NCBI RefSeq assembly: GCF_000295935.2
Contig: NZ_ALWO02000006.1
Location: 1 to 64,000, forward strand
Direction: 5' to 3'
Source: Indibacter alkaliphilus LW1
GTDB taxonomy: Bacteria > Bacteroidota > Bacteroidia > Cytophagales > Cyclobacteriaceae
DNA length: 64,000 bases
Position numbers and translations under genes: made by a program. Within the stretch, counting starts at the first letter, position 1, and each line of letters begins with the position of its first letter. Below are positions 54,028 through 63,546 of the stretch, piece by piece. The notes below the pieces were generated by a model that saw only the letters and a list, made by a program, of their open reading frames with translations, did no database searches and had not been told where the DNA came from.

Positions 54028-54074
54028 ATGATATACGCTACGCGATATAAATGGATATTTGCCTTCGGCGATAT
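54028..54074 (+). repeat. 47-bp repeat behind cysD
   Basis: It starts directly after the cysD stop and is a near copy of 52704-52750. The following gap to cysN (54075-54317) holds TTTGTGTCTTTGCG and TAGTGTCTTTGCGCCTTTG words and no gene. Confidence 0.7.
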
Positions 54075-54317
54075 AAAATTTAAGAATTTAGCATCCATCA
54101 AAACATTTGAAGCTCTTTCTGAAAAACCTTTGTGTCTTTGCGAGAATCAATAGCGTGAAACGAAAATCACTTGGTTTAAGACTAAAGTCTTGAAGCAAAA
54201 TACCCACAGTCTTCAGACTGATCTTAGTGTCTTTGCGCCTTTGTGGCAAAAAATATATTGAAAGTGATGATTTGACAAAGTCTTAAGTCTAATGTCTCAC
54301 ATCTAAAATCTTAACAA

Positions 54318-55574
54318 ATGGAAAATAGAAAACTAATCAAAATAGCAACAGCCGGTTCGGTGGATGATGGGAAAAGCACCCTGATCGGCCGCCTGCTCTA
54401 TGATACCAAATCTCTGACCACAGACAAATTGGAGGCCATTGAGAAGACCAGCAAGCAACGTGGATTTGATTACCTGGATTTTTCCTTGGCTACCGATGGT
54501 CTTGTTGCAGAACGCGAACAAGGGATCACCATTGATGTGGCCCATATCTATTTCAATACCGAAAAGACAAACTTCATCGTAGCAGATACTCCTGGTCATG
54601 TCGAATACACCAGAAACATGGTCACAGGAGCCTCTACCTCACAGGTAGCCATAATCCTGATCGATGCCAGAAAAGGCGTGATCGAACAGACCAATAGGCA
54701 CTTTTTCATCAGCAATCTACTCAGGATGGGCCATGTGGTGGTAGCCATCAACAAAATGGATTTGGTAGACTATGACGAAGACGTATTCCTGAAAATCCGT
54801 GAAGACTTCGAGGCATTGGTAGAAAAAAGTGACTTCAAATCTGAGCAGATCACTTTTATCCCAATCTCGGCACTAAAAGGTGAAAATATTGCCAAAAAAT
54901 CTGACCTGATGCCTTGGTATGTAGGCAATACATTACTGGATCATTTGGAGGTATTGGAGCCAGAAGATTTGCAACAAAGTTCATTGGCGCGTTTTCCGGT
55001 TCAGTATGTTGTAAGGCCAAAGACAGAAGCATTTCACGATTTCAGAGGATTTGCAGGTAAGCTTTATGGTGGAAACCTTAAAGTGGGTGATGATGTCACT
55101 ATCCTGCCTTCATTCACTACCTCCAAGATCAAGTCCATTCAGTTTTTTGATCAAGAGTATACAGAAGCCACTCCAGGGTCTTCCATTACCATTACCTTGG
55201 AAGATGAAGTCAATATATCAAGAGGAGATATGTTGGTCAAATCAAGTGAGGTGCCCCATTCAGAGAAAAATATCTCTGCCACCATCTGTCAAGTGAACAA
55301 TAAGCCGTTAAGAGTCGGGCAAAAGTACACCCTGCAACATGGTGTAAACAGGGTTTTGGCCAAAGTGGAAAGCATCTCCTCAAAAGTGCATACAGACTTC
55401 TCAGGAGAAGAAGCAAGCGACCAACTGGGACTCAATGACATCGGGAAAGTCAATTTCAGACTGAGCAAGCCGATACACTTTGATGCCTACACCGTCAATA
55501 AAGCCAATGGCAGCTTTATCCTGATTGATGAAGGCAGCTATGATACGGTGAGTGTTGGGTTTATTGAAATGTAA
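54318..55574 (+). CDS. cysN: Sulfate adenylyltransferase GTPase subunit CysN
   Basis: This 418-aa protein is the EF-Tu-like GTPase that drives APS formation by CysD. G-motifs are visible: GSVDDGKST (G1, about 14-22), EREQGITIDVAH (G2), DTPGH (G3) and NKMD (G4). Domains 2 and 3 follow. There is no fused CysC (APS kinase) domain. It lies 290 bp after cysD. Confidence 0.96.
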   Translation: MENRKLIKIATAGSVDDGKSTLIGRLLYDTKSLTTDKLEAIEKTSKQRGFDYLDFSLATDGLVAEREQGITIDVAHIYFNTEKTNFIVADTPGHVEYTRNMVTGASTSQVAIILIDARKGVIEQTNRHFFISNLLRMGHVVVAINKMDLVDYDEDVFLKIREDFEALVEKSDFKSEQITFIPISALKGENIAKKSDLMPWYVGNTLLDHLEVLEPEDLQQSSLARFPVQYVVRPKTEAFHDFRGFAGKLYGGNLKVGDDVTILPSFTTSKIKSIQFFDQEYTEATPGSSITITLEDEVNISRGDMLVKSSEVPHSEKNISATICQVNNKPLRVGQKYTLQHGVNRVLAKVESISSKVHTDFSGEEASDQLGLNDIGKVNFRLSKPIHFDAYTVNKANGSFILIDEGSYDTVSVGFIEM

Positions 55575-55591
55575 AGTGTACCATGTACAAA

Positions 55592-55709
55592 GTACGAAGT
55601 ACCAAGACAACAGCCGTCCAAACCTTTGAAGATTTAAGTTGGCTTTAAAAATTCGAAAGTAGAATACAAATTCCCAGATTCATTGTACATCGTACTTGGT
55701 ACTTCGTAC
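55592..55709. repeat. 15-bp inverted repeat between cysN and sulfite reductase
   Basis: GTACGAAGTACCAAG at 55592-55606 pairs perfectly with CTTGGTACTTCGTAC at 55695-55709, 88 nt apart; the arms also contain TGTAC words. It may be a mobile repeat or an operator. Confidence 0.65.
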
Positions 55710-55748
55710 AAAAATTTAACCTACTAAACCTATAGAGAATAAATAAAA

Positions 55749-57851
55749 ATGGAAAGCTTCAGAACTGAAATAGAAAACCCTATCGTCCAAAAGGACATCA
55801 TTGAACTGGAAAAGAAGATCAAACTTTTCAGGGATGGGAAAATCGACGAGGAAAAATTCAGGAGCCTCCGTCTGGCCCGTGGAATCTACGGCCAGCGTCA
55901 GCCGGGAGTACAAATGATCAGAATCAAATTGCCCTATGGAAAATCCACAGGTGAGCAATTGGTAAGAATCTGTGAAGTTTCTGAGAAATACTCCACGGGT
56001 AAGCTCCATATTACCACGCGACAGGATATTCAGATCCACTATGTCAGTCTGGATGAAACACCTCAGCTCTGGGCGGAGCTGGAAAAAGATGATGTGACCA
56101 TACGAGAGGCATGTGGAAACACTGTCCGCAATGTGACAGCTTCTGAGACCGCTGGAGTGGATCCTAAGGAGCCATTTGATGTAACTCCCTATGCTGAGGC
56201 TACTTTCCAATACTTTTTGAGAAATCCAATTTGCCAGGAAATGGGCAGAAAGTTCAAAATGGCTTTTTCTGCTTCTGAGGAGGATACTGCCTTGACTTAC
56301 CTACATGATTTAGGTTTTATCCCCCAACTGAAAAATATCGATGGACAATCTATAAGAGGTTTCAAAGTCCTTCTTGGAGGAGGCTTAGGTTCTCAGCCAA
56401 GGCATGCGGACTTGATCCAAGAGTTTTTGCCAACAGATGAACTGATTCCTTTCATTGAAGGGGTCTTGAGGATATTTGACCGACATGGTGAGCGTGCCAG
56501 GAGGATGAAAGCAAGAATGAAATTTTTGCTCAATGATATCGGTTTGGAGGAATTTATGAGGTTGGTAGATGAAGAAAAAAATGCACTACCTTATCAAAAA
56601 TATCCTATAGATTACAAGACTTACGAATCTACCATTACCCAGGCTAGACCTGTCGTGCCTGCAGTTGAGGCACCATTGTCATTGGCTTACGAACAGTGGA
56701 AGTTGACCAATGTATTTCCTCAAAAGCAAAAAGGTTTTGTATCTATAGGTGTGAAGGTGCTTTTGGGGGATTTCAGCACCAAGCAGGCAAGACAGTTGGC
56801 CGAATTGGTGCAAAAATACGCCAATAACGAAATCAGATTTACCCTGCGTCAAAACATCCTGATCCGTGATGTACAAGAGGAAGCTGTTCCTTTTTTCTAT
56901 CAGGAACTACAGAAAATCGGTCTTTCAGATGCGGGTTACAATACATTTGGTGATATCACCGCATGCCCTGGTACAGATACCTGTAACCTTGGTATTGCCA
57001 GCAGCACCGGAATTGCGAGAGAGTTGGAGAAAGTGATTCTTAATGAATACCCACAATACCTGAAAAAAACTGATCTGACCATTAAAATCTCAGGTTGTAT
57101 GAATGCCTGTGGGCAACACAACATGGCACACATAGGCTTTCAGGGAATGTCCATGAAGGTGGGCAAAACAGTGTTTCCTGCACTTCAGGTATTGCTTGGA
57201 GGAGGAACATTGGGCAACGGGAATGGAAGATTTGCAGATAAGGTGATCAAAATACCGAGCAAAAGAGGGCCTGAAGCTTTGAGAATTCTGATCAAAGACT
57301 TCGAAACTTTTGGGGAAAAATCCGAGAGCTTCCTTGACTACTATGACCGCAAAGGGCAGATTTATTTCTACGATATCCTGAAAGTCCTGACCGACACCGC
57401 CACGCTGACCGAAGCTGACCAAGTCGACTGGGGCAATGAAGATGCCTATAAAGTAGCAGTTGGCGTAGGAGAATGTGCCGGTGTGGTGATCGATTTGGTG
57501 GCTACCTTATTATTAGAAGCAAGAGAGAAATTGGAACTTTCGGAAGAAGCCTACAAAGAAGCCAGGTGGTCGGATAGTATATACCACACTTATGCTGCTT
57601 TGGTCAATGCGGCTAAGGCCATCTTGCTCAGCGAAGGCAAAAGCACCAATTCCTACGCAAACATCATCAAGCTTTTTGATGAAACCTTCACCGAAACTGA
57701 CAAAATAGAGCTAGGGAAGCCTTTTGCTGAGATAGTCTATCAGATCCAGCAAGAAGAACCTTCGCAGGAATTTGCGAAAACTTATTACGAACAAGCCGCT
57801 GGGGTATTTGAAGCAATCAGTGCATTTAGAGAAAAGGAGGTGACAGCATGA
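55749..57851 (+). CDS. Siroheme sulfite/nitrite reductase fused to a HEPN domain
   Basis: This 700-aa protein has the two-fold ferredoxin-like and siroheme domains of assimilatory sulfite/nitrite reductases in residues 1-560. The [4Fe-4S]-siroheme cysteines are C406 and C412 (TACPGTDTCNLG) and C450 and C454 (SGCMNACGQH). It should reduce sulfite to sulfide, given the cys neighbours. The C-terminal 135 residues form a HEPN-like helical domain with R606-x6-H613, the pattern of HEPN ribonucleases; its job here is unknown. No CysJ flavoprotein is seen, so ferredoxin is a likely donor. The stop overlaps cobA by 4 bp (ATGA). Confidence 0.92.
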   Translation: MESFRTEIENPIVQKDIIELEKKIKLFRDGKIDEEKFRSLRLARGIYGQRQPGVQMIRIKLPYGKSTGEQLVRICEVSEKYSTGKLHITTRQDIQIHYVSLDETPQLWAELEKDDVTIREACGNTVRNVTASETAGVDPKEPFDVTPYAEATFQYFLRNPICQEMGRKFKMAFSASEEDTALTYLHDLGFIPQLKNIDGQSIRGFKVLLGGGLGSQPRHADLIQEFLPTDELIPFIEGVLRIFDRHGERARRMKARMKFLLNDIGLEEFMRLVDEEKNALPYQKYPIDYKTYESTITQARPVVPAVEAPLSLAYEQWKLTNVFPQKQKGFVSIGVKVLLGDFSTKQARQLAELVQKYANNEIRFTLRQNILIRDVQEEAVPFFYQELQKIGLSDAGYNTFGDITACPGTDTCNLGIASSTGIARELEKVILNEYPQYLKKTDLTIKISGCMNACGQHNMAHIGFQGMSMKVGKTVFPALQVLLGGGTLGNGNGRFADKVIKIPSKRGPEALRILIKDFETFGEKSESFLDYYDRKGQIYFYDILKVLTDTATLTEADQVDWGNEDAYKVAVGVGECAGVVIDLVATLLLEAREKLELSEEAYKEARWSDSIYHTYAALVNAAKAILLSEGKSTNSYANIIKLFDETFTETDKIELGKPFAEIVYQIQQEEPSQEFAKTYYEQAAGVFEAISAFREKEVTA

Positions 57852-58630
57852 TAAACCGTACAAAACCAAAAGTAACCCTAGTCGGTGCAGGACCTGGTGA
57901 TCCAGAGCTGATTACCCTCAAGGCAATCCTTGCGCTCAACAAGGCTGATGTAGTGCTCTATGATGCGCTGATAGATAAATCCTTGCTCAAACATGCCCCG
58001 CATAACGCCATCAAGGTATTTGTAGGCAAAAGAGTGGGCAAACACAGCTGTCCTCAAGATGAAACAAACAGGCTCTGTGTGGAGCATGCGCTCAAGCATG
58101 GCCATGTAGTCAGGCTCAAAGGTGGAGACCCTTTTGTATTTGGTAGAGGGGCAGAAGAGATTGATTATATCGAAGCCTTTGGCATCCCAACAGAGGTGGT
58201 TCCGGGTATCACTTCTGCCATTTCTGTTCCTGCGGCAGTAGGAATTCCCGTAACTAAAAGAGGCAGCTCGGAGAGTTTCTGGGTGATCACCGGTACCACT
58301 ACTTCGGGAGAAATTTCCAGAGACATAGCACTTGCTGCCAAGTCTACCGCTACAGTTGTGATATTGATGGGTACCAGAAAACTATCGGAAATTGTCGCTT
58401 GCTATCAGCAAGAAGGCAGGATATCCATGCCCATTGCCATCATCCAAAGTGGAACTACCAAGGAAGAAAAATTGGTGGCAGGTACCATCTCCGATATTGA
58501 AGAAAAAGCCCGCCTCTCCCAGATTGCCGCCCCAGCCATCATTATTATTGGAGAAGTGGTAAGGGAAAGTTATCGTCTAAAGGAGGTTTACAATGAAGTA
58601 GTTGGAGTTGAATTAAAGCAGGTAAGGTAA
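57848..58630 (+). CDS. cobA: Uroporphyrinogen-III C-methyltransferase
   Basis: This 260-aa protein makes precorrin-2 by two SAM-dependent methylations, the first step to siroheme. The signature VGAGPGDPELITLKA is at the N-terminus, VVRLKGGDPFVFGRGAEE in the middle and AIIQSGTTKEEKLVAGT later. It is coupled to the sulfite reductase by a 4-bp overlap, so cofactor and enzyme are made together. Confidence 0.97.
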   Translation: MINRTKPKVTLVGAGPGDPELITLKAILALNKADVVLYDALIDKSLLKHAPHNAIKVFVGKRVGKHSCPQDETNRLCVEHALKHGHVVRLKGGDPFVFGRGAEEIDYIEAFGIPTEVVPGITSAISVPAAVGIPVTKRGSSESFWVITGTTTSGEISRDIALAAKSTATVVILMGTRKLSEIVACYQQEGRISMPIAIIQSGTTKEEKLVAGTISDIEEKARLSQIAAPAIIIIGEVVRESYRLKEVYNEVVGVELKQVR

Positions 58631-59030
58631 TTTAAAATATGCTTCGCGAAATAAAGTTGAAATATACCTTTGGTGAAATAAAGTAGAAATATACTTCGTG
58701 AAATAAGATAGAAACTGGAGATTTAGCGGAAGTCCCGAGAGCGGAGCGATTCGGGATATGCTTCGCTGAAATAAGATAGAAATATAGCTCTACCTACGGC
58801 AGACAGGTTCGCTGAAATATGCTTCGCGAAATATTTATCCCCCTGTTTCAATATATTTCAACTGTATTTCCACCGTATTTCTATTCTATAACTCAATCGC
58901 TCCAAATCCTTTCATTATAAGGAAATCCGCAAAAGTTCCGATTTCAGCCATATATCAATCATATTTCAACTTTATTTCTACCATATTTCTATAATATATT
59001 GTAAAACTTGTTTCCAAATAAGATCAAACC
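58631..59030. repeat. Repeat-rich gap behind cobA
   Basis: It begins right after the cobA stop with ATATGCTTCGCGAAATA words and continues with GTAGAAATA units. The 48 bp at 58709-58756 are an inverted copy of 45865-45912. No gene is visible. Confidence 0.7.
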
Positions 59031-59609
59031 ATGAACCAGTTATACCCCATCTTCCTCAAAGTTCACCAGCTCAATGTACTCTTGGTAGGGGGTGGATTTG
59101 TGGGGACAGAAAAGTTGAGTTTCCTGCTCAAGAGCAGTCCTAAAGCTCAGGTCACAGCGGTTTCCAAGGAGTTTAATGCTGAGTTTTTGGAATTGGCCGG
59201 GCAGGCAGCTAATGTGACCCTGATTCAGGATGCTTATGACGAAAAGTATCTGGGAGGAAAGCACCTTGTCATTGCTGCTACCAATTTCCCAGAGATCAAT
59301 AAGCAAATTCATTACGAAGCCAAGGAAAGGTATATCCTGGTCAATGTAGCGGATACGCCCGAGCTCTGTGACTTTTATCTCGGTGGCATCGTGACCAAAG
59401 GAAATCTGAAAATCGCCATCAGCACCAATGGCAAATCCCCCACCACAGCTAAGCGTCTACGCCAAATGTTGGAAGAAGTACTTCCTGAAGAAATCGATGA
59501 ACTATTAGAAAACCTCAACGCTTACCGAGATACCCTCAAGGGGGATTTTGAGTATAAGGTGAAGGCGATGAATGAAATTACAGGGATGCTGGTGGAGAAG
59601 AAGGGTTGA
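59031..59609 (+). CDS. Met8/CysG-N-type siroheme synthase (dehydrogenase/ferrochelatase)
   Basis: This 192-aa protein has the NAD-binding start LLVGGGFVGTEKLSFLL and the NVADTPELCDFYLGGIVTKG segment of precorrin-2 dehydrogenase/sirohydrochlorin ferrochelatase. It finishes siroheme for the sulfite reductase. It is shorter than Met8, as usual for bacteria. It is separated from cobA by repeats, so it may have its own promoter. Confidence 0.93.
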   Translation: MNQLYPIFLKVHQLNVLLVGGGFVGTEKLSFLLKSSPKAQVTAVSKEFNAEFLELAGQAANVTLIQDAYDEKYLGGKHLVIAATNFPEINKQIHYEAKERYILVNVADTPELCDFYLGGIVTKGNLKIAISTNGKSPTTAKRLRQMLEEVLPEEIDELLENLNAYRDTLKGDFEYKVKAMNEITGMLVEKKG

Positions 59610-59702
59610 CTTCAGAAGAGGATGGTTTTTGGCATTTTATTTTAAACCTAATCTCTTAATTCCCGTTCGAATCGAAAAATAGACTTTTAAAATTCCAGCG
59701 GT

Positions 59703-60383
59703 ATGAAAAGATTTGTTTACACTTTAATTCTTTTTTCCATTGCCTCCTTTTCAGTCAGAGGACAGGATGGAATAGCAGGGATAAATTTCAATGCAGGTTT
59801 TCCTGTCGGTTCCTTTCAATCTGAAGTAGGAAACCAATTTTTTCCATCAATTAGCTTGAATTACCTGCACAAACTTTCAAATACTCCTATTTATGTAGGA
59901 GGTGAGTTTGGGTACATGTTGTATGGTACTGCTGTAGAAAGGAGCAACAATATCATCAATGGTACAGATCAGAATTTCAGAATTCGGAGAAATAACAATG
60001 CGGTAAATCTTTCAGCTGTTGTTCGCCTAATGCCGGATTTTGGAATTGGAGTCAAACCCTTCGTGGAAGGTCAGCTAGGTGGAATTCATACCTACACCCG
60101 ATCCAAAGTTCGTGAAAACCGGCTGACCGAGCCTTTGTCATCAGGTACAGAGGTTTATGATTGGTCATTCCTGTATCAGTTGGGAGGGGGGATTATGGTT
60201 CCATTAGAAAAAAAGGGGGATGTTTTTCTGGAGCTGAGGGTCAATTACCTGCAAACAGGGCCTATGAATTTCCTCACCAGTCGGGATGCACTATATGACG
60301 ATTTAGGTTCGGTGACACTCAATACAAGAAATGCTGCTTTTCAATTACTGTCGCCAAGTTTAGCTATTAAGATTATGCTTTAG
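59703..60383 (+). CDS. Outer-membrane beta-barrel protein
   Basis: This 226-aa protein has a signal peptide (about 1-20, ending SVRGQ) and a mature part of alternating strands with many Gly and aromatic residues, typical of an 8-strand outer-membrane barrel. It ends SLAIKIML without a terminal aromatic residue. The function is unknown. It lies alone after the siroheme gene. Confidence 0.75.
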   Translation: MKRFVYTLILFSIASFSVRGQDGIAGINFNAGFPVGSFQSEVGNQFFPSISLNYLHKLSNTPIYVGGEFGYMLYGTAVERSNNIINGTDQNFRIRRNNNAVNLSAVVRLMPDFGIGVKPFVEGQLGGIHTYTRSKVRENRLTEPLSSGTEVYDWSFLYQLGGGIMVPLEKKGDVFLELRVNYLQTGPMNFLTSRDALYDDLGSVTLNTRNAAFQLLSPSLAIKIML

Positions 60384-60513
60384 ATCTCTATCAGCCTAAT
60401 CTTGAATGTTTTGGTGAAATAAATCACCTCAATTTTTTTTCAAGTCTCGAAAAGAGGTTAACTTAATAGTGCTTTAAGTAGTCATTATCTTTAGTTTTTA
60501 AATCTTTATTTTT

Positions 60514-61809
60514 ATGGAATTCAAAGAGGATTTTCTTCAGGCTGTATGGAAATACCAGTATTTCGACAAGAATGGACTTCGCAGCAGTGATGGCCAAACT
60601 TTGGAAGTCAAAAAAATAGGACTTCACAACTTTTACCATGGTCCGGATTTTCTGGAGTCATGCATCAAAATCGGTGGTTTGGATCTTTTTGGACATGTGG
60701 AAGTTCATCGCAAAGCCTCTGATTGGAAAAACCATGAACATGATGCTGATACCCGGTACAATTCTGTAATCCTTCATGTGGTGTATGAAAACGACTCTGA
60801 AATCTTCAGAAATGACGGCACGAAAATTCCCACGCTAGAATTGAAAGGAAAAATCCTTTTGGATGTGGTTAGAAATTATGAAAAGCTGATCAGCTCGGGA
60901 GACGGTTTACTTTGCTCGGAATTTCTTCCGGAGATTTTACCAATACTGAAATTTTCCATGTTGGAAAAGGCTTTGGTAGAAAGACTGGAAGACAAATCAA
61001 CCAGTGTCTTCCATATTCTGGAAGGTACAAAAGGAGATTGGGAAGAGACTAGCTACAGGTGGCTTTTCCAAAGTTTTGGCTTTAAAACAAACTCTCTTTC
61101 CATGCTGAGACTATCAGAAAGTATTCCGTATAGGACTCTTCAGAAGTTAAGCAATCATGCAAAGGGAATAGAAGCCATTCTTTTGGGACAGGCAGATTTA
61201 CTACCTGAGCAACCTGTGGATGAATACTCTAAAGAATTGAAAAGTGAGTTTGAATTCTACATGAAAAAGTACGGCTTAAAGAAAACTGTATATTGCCAAG
61301 ATTGGAAATTCATGGGAGTAAGGCCTCAAAATAATCCGGTCCTAAGGATTGTACAATTGGCAGCTTTTCTGAGTCAAAACAAAAACATTTTCAGTGAGGC
61401 CATTTATGAAAGTTCAAAGTTTGATGCCTTCAGACAACTTTTTACGATCGAAGTAAATCCATATTGGGAAAAACACTTAAGGCCTGGGGTTCCTGCTAAT
61501 CAAAAACTCTCCAAAAAATTGAGTGAAAACACCATCCGTTTGCTTATGATCAATTTCGTAGTGCCGCTTTGGTTCAGCTATGGACGCTATATTGAAAACA
61601 GTCAATGGAAAGACAAGTGTTTTGACCTTTTGCAGGAATTAAAACCAGAGATCAATCATATTACAAAAAGGTTTAATGCTTACAACTGGATTTGTGAAAA
61701 TGCCTTTGATAGTCAGGGAATGATTGGACTTTTCAACATGTATTGCATTCAAAAAAAGTGCATGGACTGCAAAATCGGTCATTCTCTTCTCAAGACAGCA
61801 TCCGTTTAA
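60514..61809 (+). CDS. DUF2851-family protein
   Basis: This 431-aa cytoplasmic protein matches DUF2851, common in Bacteroidota: FLQAVWKYQYFDKNGLRS at the start, NFYHGPDFLESCIKIGGLD and FGHVEVHRKASDW, and a Cys-rich end NMYCIQKKCMDCKIG. The acidic and histidine-rich N-terminal part recalls a nuclease fold, but no activity is known to me. It is monocistronic. Confidence 0.9.
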   Translation: MEFKEDFLQAVWKYQYFDKNGLRSSDGQTLEVKKIGLHNFYHGPDFLESCIKIGGLDLFGHVEVHRKASDWKNHEHDADTRYNSVILHVVYENDSEIFRNDGTKIPTLELKGKILLDVVRNYEKLISSGDGLLCSEFLPEILPILKFSMLEKALVERLEDKSTSVFHILEGTKGDWEETSYRWLFQSFGFKTNSLSMLRLSESIPYRTLQKLSNHAKGIEAILLGQADLLPEQPVDEYSKELKSEFEFYMKKYGLKKTVYCQDWKFMGVRPQNNPVLRIVQLAAFLSQNKNIFSEAIYESSKFDAFRQLFTIEVNPYWEKHLRPGVPANQKLSKKLSENTIRLLMINFVVPLWFSYGRYIENSQWKDKCFDLLQELKPEINHITKRFNAYNWICENAFDSQGMIGLFNMYCIQKKCMDCKIGHSLLKTASV

Positions 61810-61811
61810 TT

Positions 61812-61843
61812 TTTGGTTAGGAGATTGATTTCCCGTACTTTTG
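61812..61843 (+). promoter_or_regulatory. Promoter of the NeuD-like gene
   Basis: TTTG at 61812-61815 and TACTTTTG at 61836-61843 are separated by 20 bp, a good fit to the Bacteroidota promoter; the start codon is 22 bp further on. Confidence 0.65.
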
Positions 61844-61865
61844 CCATCCGATTAGACAAAAAGAA

Positions 61866-62504
61866 ATGGATAAACCAGTAATAATTTTAGGAGCCAAAGG
61901 AATTGCACAGGCAGCATTGGAAATTTTCAATAGCAACGAGGTAGTAACTTATGGCTTTCTGGATGAAGACAAATCACTCCACGGGACTGAAATCAATGTA
62001 GTCCCCGTATTGGGTCACACCGAAGATGAAGGCTTTCTAAAGCTGATCGGAAAAAAGTGCGAGGCATTTGTAGCCGTAGATGATAACAAATACAGGGAGT
62101 TTTTGGTAAAAATGCTCAATGATGTCCGCAAAGTACAACCTGTAAATGCAATCCACAAGACCTCGTTTATTTCTTCAGATGCGGCTATCGGGCATGGCAA
62201 TTTTATCAATTCCCGTGTAGGTTTAGGAACTGCTGTTAAAATGGGGAGTCATTGTATTTTACATACAGGAGCAATCATAGACCATCAGGCTGATCTGGGA
62301 GACTTCGTTCAAATAGGCGCCGGCTCTATTATCAATTCAGGTGTAAAGATTAGCAAAGGAGCCTTTGTAGGTTCAGGAGCAGTAATTGTTTCAGGAATAT
62401 CCATCGGGAAAAACGCACGGGTTGGAGCAGGATCAGTTGTCATATCCGATGTGAAAGACGGCGAAACAGTCTTTGGCAATCCTGCAGCACCCATAAAGAA
62501 ATAA
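61866..62504 (+). CDS. NeuD/PglD-like sugar O-acyltransferase
   Basis: This 212-aa protein has a Rossmann-like N-terminus (VIILGAKGIAQAALEIF) and a C-terminal left-handed beta-helix of hexapeptide repeats (about 95-205) with H in IIDHQADLG as the likely catalytic His. The family acetylates nucleotide sugars such as sialic acid or bacillosamine precursors. No glycan cluster is next to it, so the substrate is unknown. Confidence 0.9.
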   Translation: MDKPVIILGAKGIAQAALEIFNSNEVVTYGFLDEDKSLHGTEINVVPVLGHTEDEGFLKLIGKKCEAFVAVDDNKYREFLVKMLNDVRKVQPVNAIHKTSFISSDAAIGHGNFINSRVGLGTAVKMGSHCILHTGAIIDHQADLGDFVQIGAGSIINSGVKISKGAFVGSGAVIVSGISIGKNARVGAGSVVISDVKDGETVFGNPAAPIKK

Positions 62505-62537
62505 AATTTCTTAAATTCATCAATAAAAAACCAGACA

Positions 62538-62554
62538 CCCTGTCGGAAACAGGG
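62538..62554 (+). terminator. Weak hairpin between the NeuD-like gene and trhO
   Basis: CCCTGT at 62538-62543 pairs with ACAGGG at 62549-62554. The T-run is short (CTTTAG), so termination is doubtful; it could be a leader hairpin of trhO. Confidence 0.35.
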
Positions 62555-62562
62555 CTTTAGTT

Positions 62563-63546
62563 ATGGAAAATAAAGATTATAACGTCCTATTGTATTACTG
62601 TTATGCTCAGATCGAGGATCCTGAAGCTTACAGAGAAGAACATCACTTGTTCTGTATTGAAAATAACATTCGAGGCCGCATTATTGTCTCCCCGGAAGGA
62701 CTAAATGGTACAGTTTCAGGTACCGAGAAAGACTGTCAGAAATACATGGACTATGTTCATTCTGACCCAAGGTTTGCCAAAACCGAATTTAAAATTGACA
62801 CCCATGCAGGACATGCTTTTGCAAAAATCCATGTACGTGTCAAGCCTGAGATCGTACATAGCAGCTTGAGACATCTTGACCCCAATGTCAGAACGGGAAA
62901 ACACTTGGAACCGGAAGAATTTAAAGCACTCAAGGATCAGGACGATGTGGTCATCTTGGATGTCAGATCCAATTATGAACACGAACTCGGCAGATTTAAA
63001 AATGCCATTACTTTGGATATAGATAATTTTAGGGACTTTCCGGAAAAAGTCAAAGAGTTGGAGCATTTTAAAAATAAAAAGGTTCTTACTTACTGTACAG
63101 GCGGCATCAAGTGCGAAAAGGCTTCTGCTTTCTTGTTGGAGCAAGGCTTTGATGACGTATATCAGCTTCATGGAGGAATTATCAAATACGGCATGGAGGC
63201 CGGAGGAGAGGATTTTGAAGGCAAGTGTTATGTATTTGACAATAGAATTGCAGTCGATGTCAACAAGGTAAACCCGAAGGTCATTTCAAAATGCCATGTT
63301 TGCGGTACTGAATCTGACCGTATGGTCAATTGTGCCAACCCTGTGTGTAATGAACACCTTCCCATTTGTGAAAAATGTGGATGGGAATTGGAAGGAGCTT
63401 GCTCTGTGGAATGTAAAGATCATCCGGAGAAAAGGCCTTATGACGGAACCGGCTATTACCAGAAGAACACAAATGGCTATAATCCATACAAAGGATTGAT
63501 TAGAAAACAGGATAAGGAAAAAACTAAAAACATTATTCATGAATAA
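62563..63546 (+). CDS. trhO: tRNA uridine(34) hydroxylase TrhO (rhodanese family)
   Basis: This 327-aa protein hydroxylates uridine 34 in several tRNAs in an oxygen-dependent way. An N-terminal acylphosphatase-like domain (about 1-95, GRIIVSPEGLNGTVSG) is followed by a rhodanese domain with the active-site loop YCTGGIKCEKA. A Cys-rich C-terminal region (CHVCGTESDRM, then CEKCGWELEGAC) may bind zinc. Its stop overlaps the next gene by 8 bp. Confidence 0.95.
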   Translation: MENKDYNVLLYYCYAQIEDPEAYREEHHLFCIENNIRGRIIVSPEGLNGTVSGTEKDCQKYMDYVHSDPRFAKTEFKIDTHAGHAFAKIHVRVKPEIVHSSLRHLDPNVRTGKHLEPEEFKALKDQDDVVILDVRSNYEHELGRFKNAITLDIDNFRDFPEKVKELEHFKNKKVLTYCTGGIKCEKASAFLLEQGFDDVYQLHGGIIKYGMEAGGEDFEGKCYVFDNRIAVDVNKVNPKVISKCHVCGTESDRMVNCANPVCNEHLPICEKCGWELEGACSVECKDHPEKRPYDGTGYYQKNTNGYNPYKGLIRKQDKEKTKNIIHE

